From positions 14,538,899 to 14,602,898 of the forward strand of contig NC_084678.1 in the NCBI RefSeq assembly GCF_028389875.1: 64,000 nt of DNA. Reading direction: 5' to 3'. The stretch comes from Rhea pennata (lineage: Eukaryota; Chordata; Aves; Rheiformes; Rheidae). Both the position numbers and the translations under genes were made by a program. Below are positions 1-10,100 of this stretch, in pieces (within the stretch, counting starts at the first letter, position 1; every line of letters begins with the position of its first letter). The notes beneath the pieces were generated by a model. The model saw only the letters and a list, made by a program, of their open reading frames with translations. It was not told the origin of the DNA and made no database searches.

Positions 1-3000
1 AACAAATAGTTATTAGCTTTTTCTATTACATTTTTCCTTTACTGATTTGGACTAGTGGATTTATGTCTAATGTTTGTAAAATGATTTAGACTGCATGGAT
101 GTGTAATATAAACCACATTTAATGGATTATGAGCCACTTAATTAATGTGCTATGAAATCTTGGATTACCTGTGTTTTATATTCTGCAGATGATTTTGCAG
201 TGGGTTCGCTAAAAATTGTAAAAGTGCTTAGATATATTTTCATTTAAATCCAAGAATGTGCACAGTATTGGAAGGTGATTATCCAGGGGATAATCACGCT
301 TTTTTGATATCTTGATTAATTCTCAAGTCGAATGCTACGAGTTAAAGGGGGGGGCGGGGGGCCAGGGAGCGCATGCACGCGAGAGAGCGCGAGTGAGAGC
401 AAGCGAGCTTGTGGTCGCGAATGGACGTTGTTGAAGAGGGTCTACTAGGCTGCAAGAGCGTCCCTATAGATTTTTGAAATGCTCCTGGTGCATTTTATAT
501 TTCATTGTATCATATTTTCTATAAAATGCAATTTCTGTAAATGAATGAGCATTTGAAATGTGTCTTGTATGAAGTGGAATGTGGTAAAAGTCTGCCCGAG
601 GGGTCTCCGACGTTGCTGGTATATCATTGATTGCCGAGCGCGCGCTCCGTCGCCGCGTCTCGGGCGGGCGGTCCACGGGTCGGGTTGTCCGACACATGCT
701 GCCCCGGGTTTCTCGAGGAAAGCAGCAAGCGGCGGCGGGGCCTGGGCAGGCGGAGGTGAGTCCGGCGGCAGCAGCAAGCCGAGGCGCTGCCCGGAGGCGC
801 CGGCCCCGCCAGCCGCCCGCGCCCGACGCCTTCCCAGATGTTCGTTCCGTCGCGGGGAGCCCGGTCGCCCTCGGGGTCCCCTCCCGTGCGCGCTGCACAG
901 GTCAGCGGGCTCCTGCCGGGCACCTCGCCGCGGCGCCCCGCTCTGGGCTGCGCCTCTCCCGGCTGCTCTTGGCCCTCGTCCTCGCTGGAGTCTTTCCCTT
1001 GCGTTTCTCCAACGCCGTGGGCGACAGAGCTCCGCAGAAGCCGCCCGGCCGCGACCGAGTAGTGACTAACAAAAATGCCCGTAGTGTTTGTGGCTGCTGA
1101 ATGCACGTCCACGTTTGGTGTCTCTCATTGCAACCTCATCGTTGACTCAGGAGAAGGCTGCGCCCCGTGGGCTCGGGGCGAGGTGGCCGCGCGGCCGGTG
1201 ATGCCCACGGTGCCCCGCTCCCACCGGCAGGCTCCCGGCTCCCAGGGCCGGCCGGGCATCGCATTAAAGCACGCCGGGCACGCCGCCGGGCACCGAGTGC
1301 CGGTGAGAAGCAGGTGGATATCTCCTCTGGAGAGCTTGGTGCTCCTTGTCTCCCGCGGCTTCGGCTGGGGTGATGGTCTTCAAGTAGGCAAAGGGATGGC
1401 AGTGCAGTCGTGGGAAGCCGCGGGTGCATCCGCAGCCGGCGTTCCTGCGGTGGCTCCGGAGGGACACGCGATCCGGTGGGACAGCGGGAGCTGCTTCCTC
1501 CTGGCAGCGAAGGAGACCATTGGAGTTAAGCTGAGCCAAACATTTCAGGTGTTTACGAGCATTTATGCAACCTAAGCCAAACAAAAATGTTTGAGTGATC
1601 AAAAATAAACTAACCTGCTTCCATCGGAGATTTTCCTCTAAAGCAGCAGGAATTTTTCTTGCCATCCAGCCGTTCCAAGCCCACTCACCTATAAATCAAG
1701 CCAACTGGGGGTATTATTTTTGACGCAGTGCTGCTGGGTCTCTCTCCATCGGGCCTCCTTGCCTGTGTCCTCCCTCGGCCAGGCTTTCGGGCCACACGAG
1801 TGCGGTGGCAGAGCCGCTGTTCAGGCTGGCAGCAGGCAAGCAAGGAGCATTAAATCACAGCATTAAACATAAGATGCTCACTAAAGAAATGTTGTCCACA
1901 TATTAGCTCCTCCACTTACTGCATGTGGTTCCCCCATACCTTGGACCACCCCCAGCAGCCACTGCCGCTGCGCTCGGCGCTGCCCAGGGGATGGGACGGG
2001 ACGGGATGGGATGGGATGGGAACGGGACACTCCCGGGGCGAGCGGCTGGCTCCCTACCTCCTAGACACCATGGCTGCACGTCGCCTCTGAGTCAAGGACC
2101 ATCGATGTCTTAGGCTTCCACCATACCTGCAGCCACCGCACGCCAGAGCTTGACCTCAAGCTATGCCCACCTCCCCAGCAGCACCACCGGAGGAGCTGCG
2201 GCAGTCGGCGTCCGGGGGAGTCACTACGTAGCGTGTAAATAGGACATGTCAGCCAAGGAAATGCTTTGCAACAAAACAAGAAAACGCCAGCAGGTCGTTA
2301 AGGACAGCAAACAGGCAAAGCTACGCTGGATGTCCTATGTGCTGCTCACAGCTCTGCTGCTCGCTTGGCTTTTTCTTTTCCTCCTTTTGCCTTTTTCGTT
2401 GGGCCAGGCGAGACCGTCGGTGGCCGTAAGGCAGCGGTGTGCAACCAGCCCGGGCTCGCGGCGCTCCGGGGCCGGCCAGGCCGAAGGCGGCCAGCGGGGG
2501 CGGTGGGACTCGCCGCGACATCCCGGCGGCCGCGTCGCGCTGGGCGCTGGCGAGCGGCACCGGTCGGTGCGGGGGCTGCGCAGCACAATACGCCGAGGTT
2601 GCAACGTCCTTTAGTCTCCAAAACGTACTAGGCTCGATGTGGGGCTTTTATTTGTGATGTCTTTCGGCGCTCTTCATTGTAAGTGTGAAAAAAATGGGTT
2701 TTTTTGGGGGGGCTGATACAGAGTGATGATTGTGTATGAACTAGACAAAGTAGGTTTCTCCCAAGCAAAGTTAACTCAGTTTCCTAGGGAAAATAAGGAT
2801 CTCAAGTACACACAAAACCCATATGCACTTGCTCACCATGACGTGTACATAATGTAGGTAGTGCTTAAAGCTACAAACCACGCAGGGGAAAAACCCACCA
2901 TCAACATAGATATGTATAATTGGAGCACTTTACGTTTTTTTATTATGATGATGATGATGATTTTGCATGTTTCCTTTTCCGATGGAGAAACTGCGTGGCG

Positions 3001-3330
3001 GCCCGCATGACTGTGGTTGTTCCCTGGGATGACTTCTGGTGTTCTGCTGTGCTCACGCTGAAGCGCAAAAAAAAAAAGCAGTTTGCGTCCGCTAAACGAG
3101 TTCAGAAAAAACCCTTTTTTTGTAACCGTCAACAGCACAAATATTTTGTATTGTTGTTTGTACCATTTTTGTACCAAAAACAAAAGAGAGAAAAAAAATG
3201 AAGAAAGTAAATGTTTTCAATGTGTTTTTAGTGCCACTGCAGTCTTGGTTTCCAAACTGAGTAACAGCTTTGCTGATTTATTGTGTATCAAAGCTGAACT
3301 GGCGCACTGACGCCTGGCTCCGGTGTAAGA
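1..3330 (+). other. Non-coding segment, possible CDH4 3'UTR/downstream tail
   Basis: No coding exon could be supported here. The first 550 bases are AT-rich, 560-2600 is CpG-rich, and 2640-3330 is again AT-rich with short poly-A and poly-T runs of the kind common in vertebrate 3'UTRs. The segment ends in a rightward AATAAA at 3331. In human, CDH4 (R-cadherin) lies next to TAF4 in a tail-to-tail arrangement, so a rightward transcript ending here would fit the CDH4 3'UTR. That assignment rests on remembered synteny, not on any cadherin codon seen in the window. The short open frames in the CpG-rich part overlap on both strands, have no recognisable domain and look like composition shadows. Confidence 0.3.
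1986..2028 (+). repeat. G-rich pentanucleotide tract
   Basis: A run of GGGAC/GGGAT/GGGAA pentamers forms at least seven consecutive GGG blocks with two-base loops on the + strand. This is a short tandem repeat with clear potential for a G-quadruplex. No gene is attached to it. Confidence 0.8.
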
Positions 3331-3336
3331 AATAAA
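3331..3336 (+). terminator. Candidate polyadenylation signal (rightward transcript)
   Basis: A canonical AATAAA is followed within 30 bases by a T-rich and TG-containing stretch (3341-3385). It closes an AT-rich segment that reads like the end of a 3'UTR. It would terminate a rightward transcript, most plausibly the neighbour of TAF4 in a convergent pair. It is inferred from the hexamer and context only. Confidence 0.4.
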
Positions 3337-3529
3337 GTCCCCCTTTTGAGTAGTCTCAATTGCTTTTTTTGTTTTGTTTTGTTTTTGCTTTTTTAAATTT
3401 TATTTTACTTCCCGCACAGGCGAGGACTTACTGCCAGGCCGACGGGCGCCGGGCTCGTCCCGCGATGGGAGCGTGGGGCGCCGTGGGAATCCCGGCCGGG
3501 CCACTCCGGCCAGTACTTCTTTCCTTGCG

Positions 3530-3733
3530 TCCATCTTTCTTTCCTTCTTTCTTTCTTTTTCTTTCTTTCTTCTTCCCTTCCATCCTTCTTTCATTCCTTT
3601 TATTTCCTTCCTTTTCTTTTTTTCTTTTTCCTTTTTTCTTTTTCCTTTTTCCTTTTTCCTTTTTTCTTTTTTCTTTTTTCTTTTTCCTTTTTCCTTCCTT
3701 TCCTTCTTTTCTTCCTCCCTTTGTTCCTTTCTC
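3530..3733 (+). repeat. Long pyrimidine tract (C/T microsatellite)
   Basis: About 200 bases are almost purely C and T on the + strand, made of CTTT, CCTT and CTTTTTC-type motifs with local mirror symmetry, especially 3606-3700. It yields open frames on both strands (Phe/Ser/Leu-rich on +, Lys/Arg/Glu-rich on -) that are composition artefacts. Such polypurine-polypyrimidine mirror repeats can form intramolecular triplex (H-DNA) structures. Confidence 0.9.
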
Positions 3734-4724
3734 CACCGTCTTTCACTCCCTCTTTCCATCCCGCCCGCTGCACTGGCACCGCCACGCGTGGGGTCTGGGC
3801 TCAGCCCCGTGCCCGGGAACGAGCCCCGGCTCGCTTTAATAAACAAACATTCAGAGGACTGCAAATCCTGTACGCAGCAATTTACCTCCCCCCGGAGTCA
3901 ACTAAGAATATTTTATTGCTAGTTTTGCTAATTCTCAGACTGGACTGTTTCTTAGCATTATCTTTAAATAACGCGATGCTGTAGCATCACAAATATTAGT
4001 TTCTGCTCTCCGTGGCGGTCTGCGCTCTCGTCCTCGTGTTATTAGGTTCTTATATCACCCCGGAAAAAGTTTTATTTCTAAAATGATTTAGCTGCGTGCT
4101 TAGCTTTGACCATGTGAATAGCTTCTCTAAGCTGATGAGAACAGCCACCCTCTCTCAAATCCCGGGAAGTTTGTACCAAAATTAAAAATAAGGATTGTTA
4201 CTCCTGTTATAGGCTGTTAGCCCCCCCTTTTTTTCTTTTTGTCCCAAGTCAAAGGCTGACCTCAGAATTTAAAAGAAAATTTAGTTTAGGTTAAACCAGA
4301 ATACGGGGATTTTTCTTTCAGTTAGATTTAAAAAAGTTTTTTTTGATTTTTTTTTCCTTCAGACCAAAACCTTTGTGCTATTGAGTCCCTTTTTTTTCTC
4401 CCCTTTTTTAAATTTAAGGCAGATTTTTTTAATGAAAAAAAACCTCTGAGTTAATAATAGACATGCCAAGCAACTTTGTTCGGGAAATGACAGAACAAAA
4501 AATAAAACCCCTCTACGAGTTACCTGCCGGCGCCGCGTCCTGCCCGCTCCCAGCCTCTCCCACCTTAATTTTAACGAGGAAATAGCGGCGTTTCTGGCTG
4601 CAGCGCCAGCCCCAGCTGTTCGGGGCCATCCCGGAAAAGCCGGGAGCGACTCGCCGCCGGGCTCCTCCGGAGGCTCATCAGAAACGCGGCGAGACCGAGG
4701 GAGGACCCGGCCGCAGGATGAGCT

Positions 4725-4764
4725 TGGGGCACCGCGGCCGGCGCCTGGGGCACCGCGGCCGGCG
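4725..4764 (+). repeat. Two-copy 21-bp direct repeat
   Basis: The segment beginning TGGGGCACCGCGGCCGGC is repeated immediately downstream at 4746. It is a small tandem duplication inside a CpG-rich block and has no associated gene. Confidence 0.85.
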
Positions 4765-4934
4765 GGCAGCCCGGAGGAGAAACCTGCCGAACCGCCTCGC
4801 GCGCCTGCAGAGAAAGCGGCGACTTCTCCAGCATCACCAGCTCAAATAAAGTTCATCAGACCCCCCCCCAAAAAATAAATAAATAATTCTTTCTAACTGG
4901 CCTTAATAAGCAGCTAATAAAAAGTGAGATGTCA

Positions 4935-4967
4935 AAAATAATAATAATAATAATAAAAAAAAAAAAA
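4935..4967 (+). repeat. (ATA)n microsatellite with poly-A tail
   Basis: About seven ATA/TAA trinucleotides run directly into a 13-base poly-A tract. It could be the tail of a decayed retroposon, but no retroposon body is recognisable upstream. Confidence 0.85.
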
Positions 4968-6179
4968 GCATGATTCAGTGGGCCATCAGCATCTCCATCT
5001 CTTGCTTGTGGTCGTGGAAGGAAGGAGTTGCCACCTCTGCCGTCTTGCCCTCCACGAGCTCCGAACTGGCCAGTTTTGGGGTAAACCTACAAACTTCTGC
5101 CCAAGCAGCTGGGTTTTTGGTTTTTTTTTTTTTTTTTTTTTGGTGGGGGACTCACCTAGTCGTCGTCTAAGACCGATGCAAACGCGCAGCCAGGGCCCAG
5201 GGCCGAGCTCAGGCTGCCGGGAGCCGCGGGAGTGTTCCCGAGGCCGGTTCCCCTTCGGGGCAGGCGCAGAGGGGCCAAGCGCTGCGCTGGCCTCGGCCGG
5301 GCCGCCGGGGCAGTGGCGAGCCCCGCCGGCGCCGTGGGCTTTCTTAGCCGGCCCCCGCCGCGTGCGCGTGTGCCCACAGAAGCGCTGCGAAGCTGTGTAA
5401 GGGTTTTAGCGCTTCATTTTTAACCTCTGTGCACAACTGTCCACAACATTAGCTTGTTTTTTTTTGTTTTTTTTTTCCCCTTTATCATCTTCCCCTTTGC
5501 ACTTTTCTCCTCCTGGGCATCTTCGTTTTCTCCTATTGCCCATCAGGTAGAGCCGGGGGGGGGGCTGGAGGGGGCGGTTTATTAGCTCTTTCTCGTCCTT
5601 TCTGCTGACACGCAGTTTAGCAGCCGCTGCAGAATTCTCTTCCCATTTCAGATTTCCATTTAATAGCCAAGAAGCTCATGTTAATTCAGACATTACGTTT
5701 TTCTGCGGCGCGGTAAGGCAGGGCGCCTCTTCCCCAGCACCTTTTCTCGCGTCTCGGCGGGTTTCTCCGAGCAAGGCGAGCTGCCGGGGGGGTTGCAAAG
5801 AGCCCGTCGGCACGGTCCCAGCCACCGCCTCAGCCGAGGCTGCGCCAGGCCGACGGCCTTGCGAAGCGCCGCTCTCCCTGCAGCGTGGCCGCCGGCCGCC
5901 GGCCTTCCTCCGGCGGGGACGGGGTTGCGCCTCCCGCGCGAGCGCTGCTCCTCGGCGCGCGGGGAAACGCGCCGTGTGGTTCGGCCGCGCTGCCGCGCTG
6001 CAGAGGCGCATCCCAGCTTCCACGGTTCCGCAGCCCGAAGCTGCAGGGGCTGCCTGGAGGCAGATTAAAAGTCCCGCGCCAGGGCAGCTGGCTCCGGGAA
6101 GGGGACACGGCCACTGGGGTACTGCTGTTTTTTTTTTTTTTTTTTTAATTATTTTTCCGCCGCGCTGCAGCCTGCGGTA

Positions 6180-6370
6180 AGGCTAACCCACCAAGTTAAC
6201 TTCCTGCTCAGTTAAACAAACAGAAAAATCATCACCAAATCATCTCCTGTGCATTACGGTTGCATATATTCCCTTCTCCTACAGAGCAGAAGCATGGGGC
6301 ACCGCTTAATTAAAAGTTGTGGGTGTACAGGCTCCGGGAGCAGAGATTTGGCATGCAAATCTCGGCGCTC
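6180..6370. promoter_or_regulatory. Candidate AT-rich regulatory island
   Basis: This AT-rich stretch sits between two CpG-rich blocks. It contains a forkhead-like GTTAAACAAA at 6211, a homeodomain-like TAATTAAA at 6308 and a perfect octamer ATGCAAAT at 6353. The clustering of developmental transcription-factor words suggests an enhancer. This is inference from motifs only, and conservation cannot be judged from one sequence. Confidence 0.25.
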
Positions 6371-8240
6371 GAAGCACGCAGCCAGGGTATATACAGAGCA
6401 TATTAACGGTTCGTGCAGCGAGCCCCGCTGCTCGGAAGGAGGGCGCGGGCGCCGATCAGCCGCGGGCTCGCGACGCACTGTCCTCACCCGCATCCCGCGG
6501 GCACCGCTGGCGCAGCGGGGGCACCTGAGCGGCGACCTCGGTGAACCCCAGCGCCCGCCTGCAGACCCCTCGCCACCCTCCTCCCCCTCCCCGGCCCTGA
6601 AATAAATATGTAAAAGCAGCATTTACCACTTCCCTTTTGTACAACCCAAAGCAGCTGCCAAGACTTGCAGACTGTTTCCCAGCCTCGCGTGAGCGGGCGC
6701 ACAGCCTCGGGGCGCCGCGCGCAAGCCACAGATCTTTAATTACTTAACAAAAGCTCACTCTTACCTTTTTATTTTTCTTTTTTTGTTCCTTTTTTCTTTT
6801 TTTGTTCCTTTTTTCTTTTTCTTCTCCCCCCTCCTGTTTTTCTCCCCCCCCTTCAGCTGATGCCTCAGAAAACCGCGGTCCCGGCTGCTCAGGACCTCAT
6901 CAGCCGCGGTGGAAGCCGGGCACCACGCCGGGGGGGGGATGCCGAGAGAGGAGCGTGGCCTCGGCAGAGAGTTTCCCGCTTGCGTTTTCCTGATCTTCGC
7001 CTCTTTTCCAGCTTCCACGCTCAGGACCTGAGAAAGTCCTTCCCAGCAGGGCCGACGAACCGCTTTGCACAGTGGTAGCCAGAGAAGGGGAGGACCCTGG
7101 AAATGCACGGTGTCAACCCCCCCCCCCCCCCAAAATCGACTTTTTTCCCCAAGAGTGAAGGTGAGAGTGGAAAAGGCACCATCCCGTATTCAAATATCTA
7201 GTAACATTTGCATGGCAGCACCTCCATAGTTAGCAAAAAAGCAGGGCAGGCGGAAGGTAGAGTTTACTAAGTATTTTTAAAGACAGCTTGTCTTTCCACC
7301 CAAGAAAACCCTCCAGCCCCTTTCATTGCAAAAAATAATTTGCACGATTTTAAAAATCGCTTGTAATAAAGAGGAAAAAAAAATTTGCATTGCGTTAACT
7401 GGATAGCTGTTCAAGGCGCAGAATAATTCGCTGTCAGTCCCGGGAAGCCTTCTGCGGAGGGTAAACAAGCCTCGCGCACAGCCCGTTCGGTGCAAGCTGT
7501 CACTGCAGCCAGCGCATCAGTCAGGAGGAAAACATAACGTTGGCGGATCTCTGAATACGTAAATAAAACATGCCTACCACTTGCTATCGGCAAAAACATA
7601 AAAATAAAACCGGACGAGGCGGCCGCCGCTCCGAGCCCCGCTCTGCCGCCCGTTTCGCCGCGGCCCGCGGCTCGGCCCCCGGCGCTCCCCCGCGCGGCGC
7701 GGTGCTGCGGGGCGCCGCGCTCCCGCCGAGCCCCCGGCGCTTCCCAGCGGCCGCACGCCGGGCTCGGCCGGATCCCCGAGCGCCGGGCGCCGCCGGGCAT
7801 TTAGAGGTATTTAGAGGTATTTTAGATGGTCTCTGTCATGCTGCCTCCGTGCAGAATACACTCATGTAAATGCACCGCAACGGGCATTTAAAAATTTCTA
7901 AAAAGTATTTTATTTTTAATTTTCTTCCTTTTTTGGACTTTGCTCACGGCCGTCTGAACGACCTTTCCGGAGCCGGCTCCCAGCTGGCTCAGCCCTTACC
8001 AACACCCCGCTCGGAGAGACCCGGCGGCCCCGGGCCCCACGCCGGCGGCACCAGCGACCGCCCGGCGCCGGCGGCTTCGCCCCGGGCTCGCTGCAGGCGG
8101 CTCGCGAAGGCAGCAGCGCCTCAGCCCCGTCTCCGCCGCCGCTTGGGGACAGATGCGTCAGACGGACAGACGGCCTCGGTTTGTGCTGAGCAGAGCGAGC
8201 ACTGGCTGCTTAACGGGTGCCTGGCGCAGGCCTGTAAATC

Positions 8241-8284
8241 CCACCTCCATGCACCTCCACGCACCTCCACGCACCTCCACGCAG
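8241..8284 (+). repeat. 10-bp tandem repeat (CACCTCCACG-type)
   Basis: Four near-perfect copies of a 10-base unit around CACCTCCACG lie in a GC-rich block. It is a simple short tandem repeat without coding significance. Confidence 0.85.
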
Positions 8285-9228
8285 CCGGGACCCTGCTCCG
8301 GTGGGGCAAGTCAAGATCCGAGGCGTCGCTTATTTATTTCTGGAGCAGGCGCTCAGCCTCCGCCGGCAAGCGCCGGCGTTCCCGGTGGGCAAGCAGCACC
8401 CCGCAGCCGGAGCCGCGCGGCTTCGCCGGTCGGACGGCGCCGGTGCAGCAGCACCAGGCCGCTTCCCGAGCTCTGACCCGCTCGGGGTCTCTCTGGGAGC
8501 CTAGATGGACTTGGCGATTTTTAATAAACGGGCCGCTTGTTCTCCCTCCGCTTTCTGCGTTCAGCAGACCGAGACGTCGCTAACGCAGAGCCTGGGGCAG
8601 GGCTCCCCGCGAAGCAGCTTCCCAGCCGCCTCGTCCCGAGCCCTGGCTGCGGCGCCCGCCCCGGCGGAGGCTCGAACCGCGGCGCCGACGGCTCCCGCGA
8701 GCCCAGAAGGGCGGAAGCTTTGCCCGCAGCAGCCCGCCGGGGAGCGCGCGGGCGGAGAGCGCCGGCCCGTCGCAGCCGCGGGCACCGGGGCGGCTCGGGG
8801 GCTGCACAACGATTTAGGGAAGAGCCGGGGGGGAGGGGGGGAACAACCCCTTGGGCTGTGAAGGGCAGCGTGGGAAGCTGCTGTTTTTAACCAAAAAAAA
8901 GTATATTGAACATGGTGGGGGGTCACGGAAAGAATTTGTAGATTCAGTGAGGGGGAAATGCAGAAAATTTGCTCAGAAATCCGAAACAGAGCCTCAAATT
9001 ACTGGGGGGCCAGAGCCAGCGCTCGGGCGGCGCCGCGAGGAGCAGCCGCCAAATGCCCCTCGCTGAGGTCGCCCACCTCGTCCGGCCTCTTCCGCCTCCG
9101 CTGGACGGGAACAGTCAGCAGAGCCCGGGATTTGCCGGCCCGGACACTGGCAAGAGCCGCGACGCGGGGAGGGGATTTGGGGATGCCCCTCGGATGCGCC
9201 CCCGGCCCGGCGCAGGGCTCCGGCTCAG

Positions 9229-9871
9229 GATTCCCGAGCGTGCCGGCCCCCCGGGGATGGGGGTTCCCGAGGGTGCTGGGTCCCCGGGGATGGGGGTTCC
9301 CGAGCGTGCCGGCCCCCCGGGATGGGGGTTCCCGAGGGTGCCGGGTCCCTGGGATGGGGGTTCCCGAGGGTGCCGGCCCCCCAGGGATGGGGGTTCCCGA
9401 GCGTGCCAGCCCCCCGGGGATGGGGGTTCCCGAGCGTGCCGGCCCCCTGGGGATGGGGGTTCCCGAGCCTGCTGGCCCCCCGGGACGGGGGTTCCCTAGG
9501 GTGCCGGGTCCCCGGGACAGGGGTTCCTGAGGGTGCCGGCCCCCCGGGATGGGGGTTCCCGAGGGTGCCGGGTCCCCGGGATGGGGGTTCCCGAGGGTGC
9601 CGGTCCCCCAGGGATGGGGGTTCCCGAGCGTGCCAGCCCCCCCGGGATGGGGGTTCCCGAGCGTGCCGGCCCCCCGGGGAATGGGGTTCCCAAGGGTGCC
9701 GGCCCCCCGGGATGGGGGTTCCCGAGCGTGCCAGCCCCCCGGGATGGGGGTTCCTGAGGGTGCCAGCCCCCTGGGACAGGGGTTCCTGAGGGTGCCGGCC
9801 CCCCAGGGCGGGGGTTCCCGAGCGTGCCGGGTCCCCGGGATAGGGGTTCCCGAGGGTGCCGGGTCCCCACC
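9229..9871 (+). repeat. 33-bp GC-rich minisatellite, about 20 copies
   Basis: Twenty tandem copies of a 32-33 bp unit can be counted by the recurring element TTCCCGAG(C/G)GTGCC followed by a C-run, CCGGG and ATGGGGG. Variants swap GCGTGCC for GGGTGCC and GGCCCCCC for GGGTCCCC, and a few copies have one-base indels. Because most units are 33 bp, both strands stay open as an 11-residue repeat (GTLGNPHPG-like on the minus strand). These frames have no start context, are not preserved against indels and are not genes. The C-run and G-run in every unit make the region strongly structure-prone. Confidence 0.95.
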
Positions 9872-10065
9872 GCGGCGCCGGCTGCAGTCCCACCACGCCA
9901 ACGCACCCGCAGAGCTGCTCAGCCGCAAGCAGCTGCTGCGGCCATCGAAATTGCCGGCTGCCAGCAAAGAGCTGCACCAGCGCTCTAGGTTCTGCGTATT
10001 TTAATCAGGCGTCTTGCTACTCTGCACATAAAAGCGCTTTGTTCAAACTGGAGTTTTTTTATGTG

Positions 10066-10100
<35 letters not shown>

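Larger units (their letters stand above)
3337..9228. other. GC-rich intergenic region
   Basis: There is no supportable gene in this stretch. It alternates CpG-rich blocks (about 3400-3500, 4520-4850, 5160-5400, 5700-6180, 6400-6720, 7620-7800, 7960-8820) with AT-rich stretches (about 3880-4490, 6180-6360, 7150-7420). Homopolymer runs of T or A are frequent (5117-5139, 6128-6146, 7116-7132 as C). All open frames overlap on both strands with arginine/proline/alanine-rich composition and no recognisable domain. The AT-rich stretches contain homeodomain-, octamer- and forkhead-like words and could be regulatory. Confidence 0.6.

Noticed and set aside
8999..9977. Frames of 322 and 250 codons with GTLGNPHPG-like repeats
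   Set aside because: Product of the 33-bp minisatellite; one-base indels between units break any single frame, and several frames are open simultaneously.
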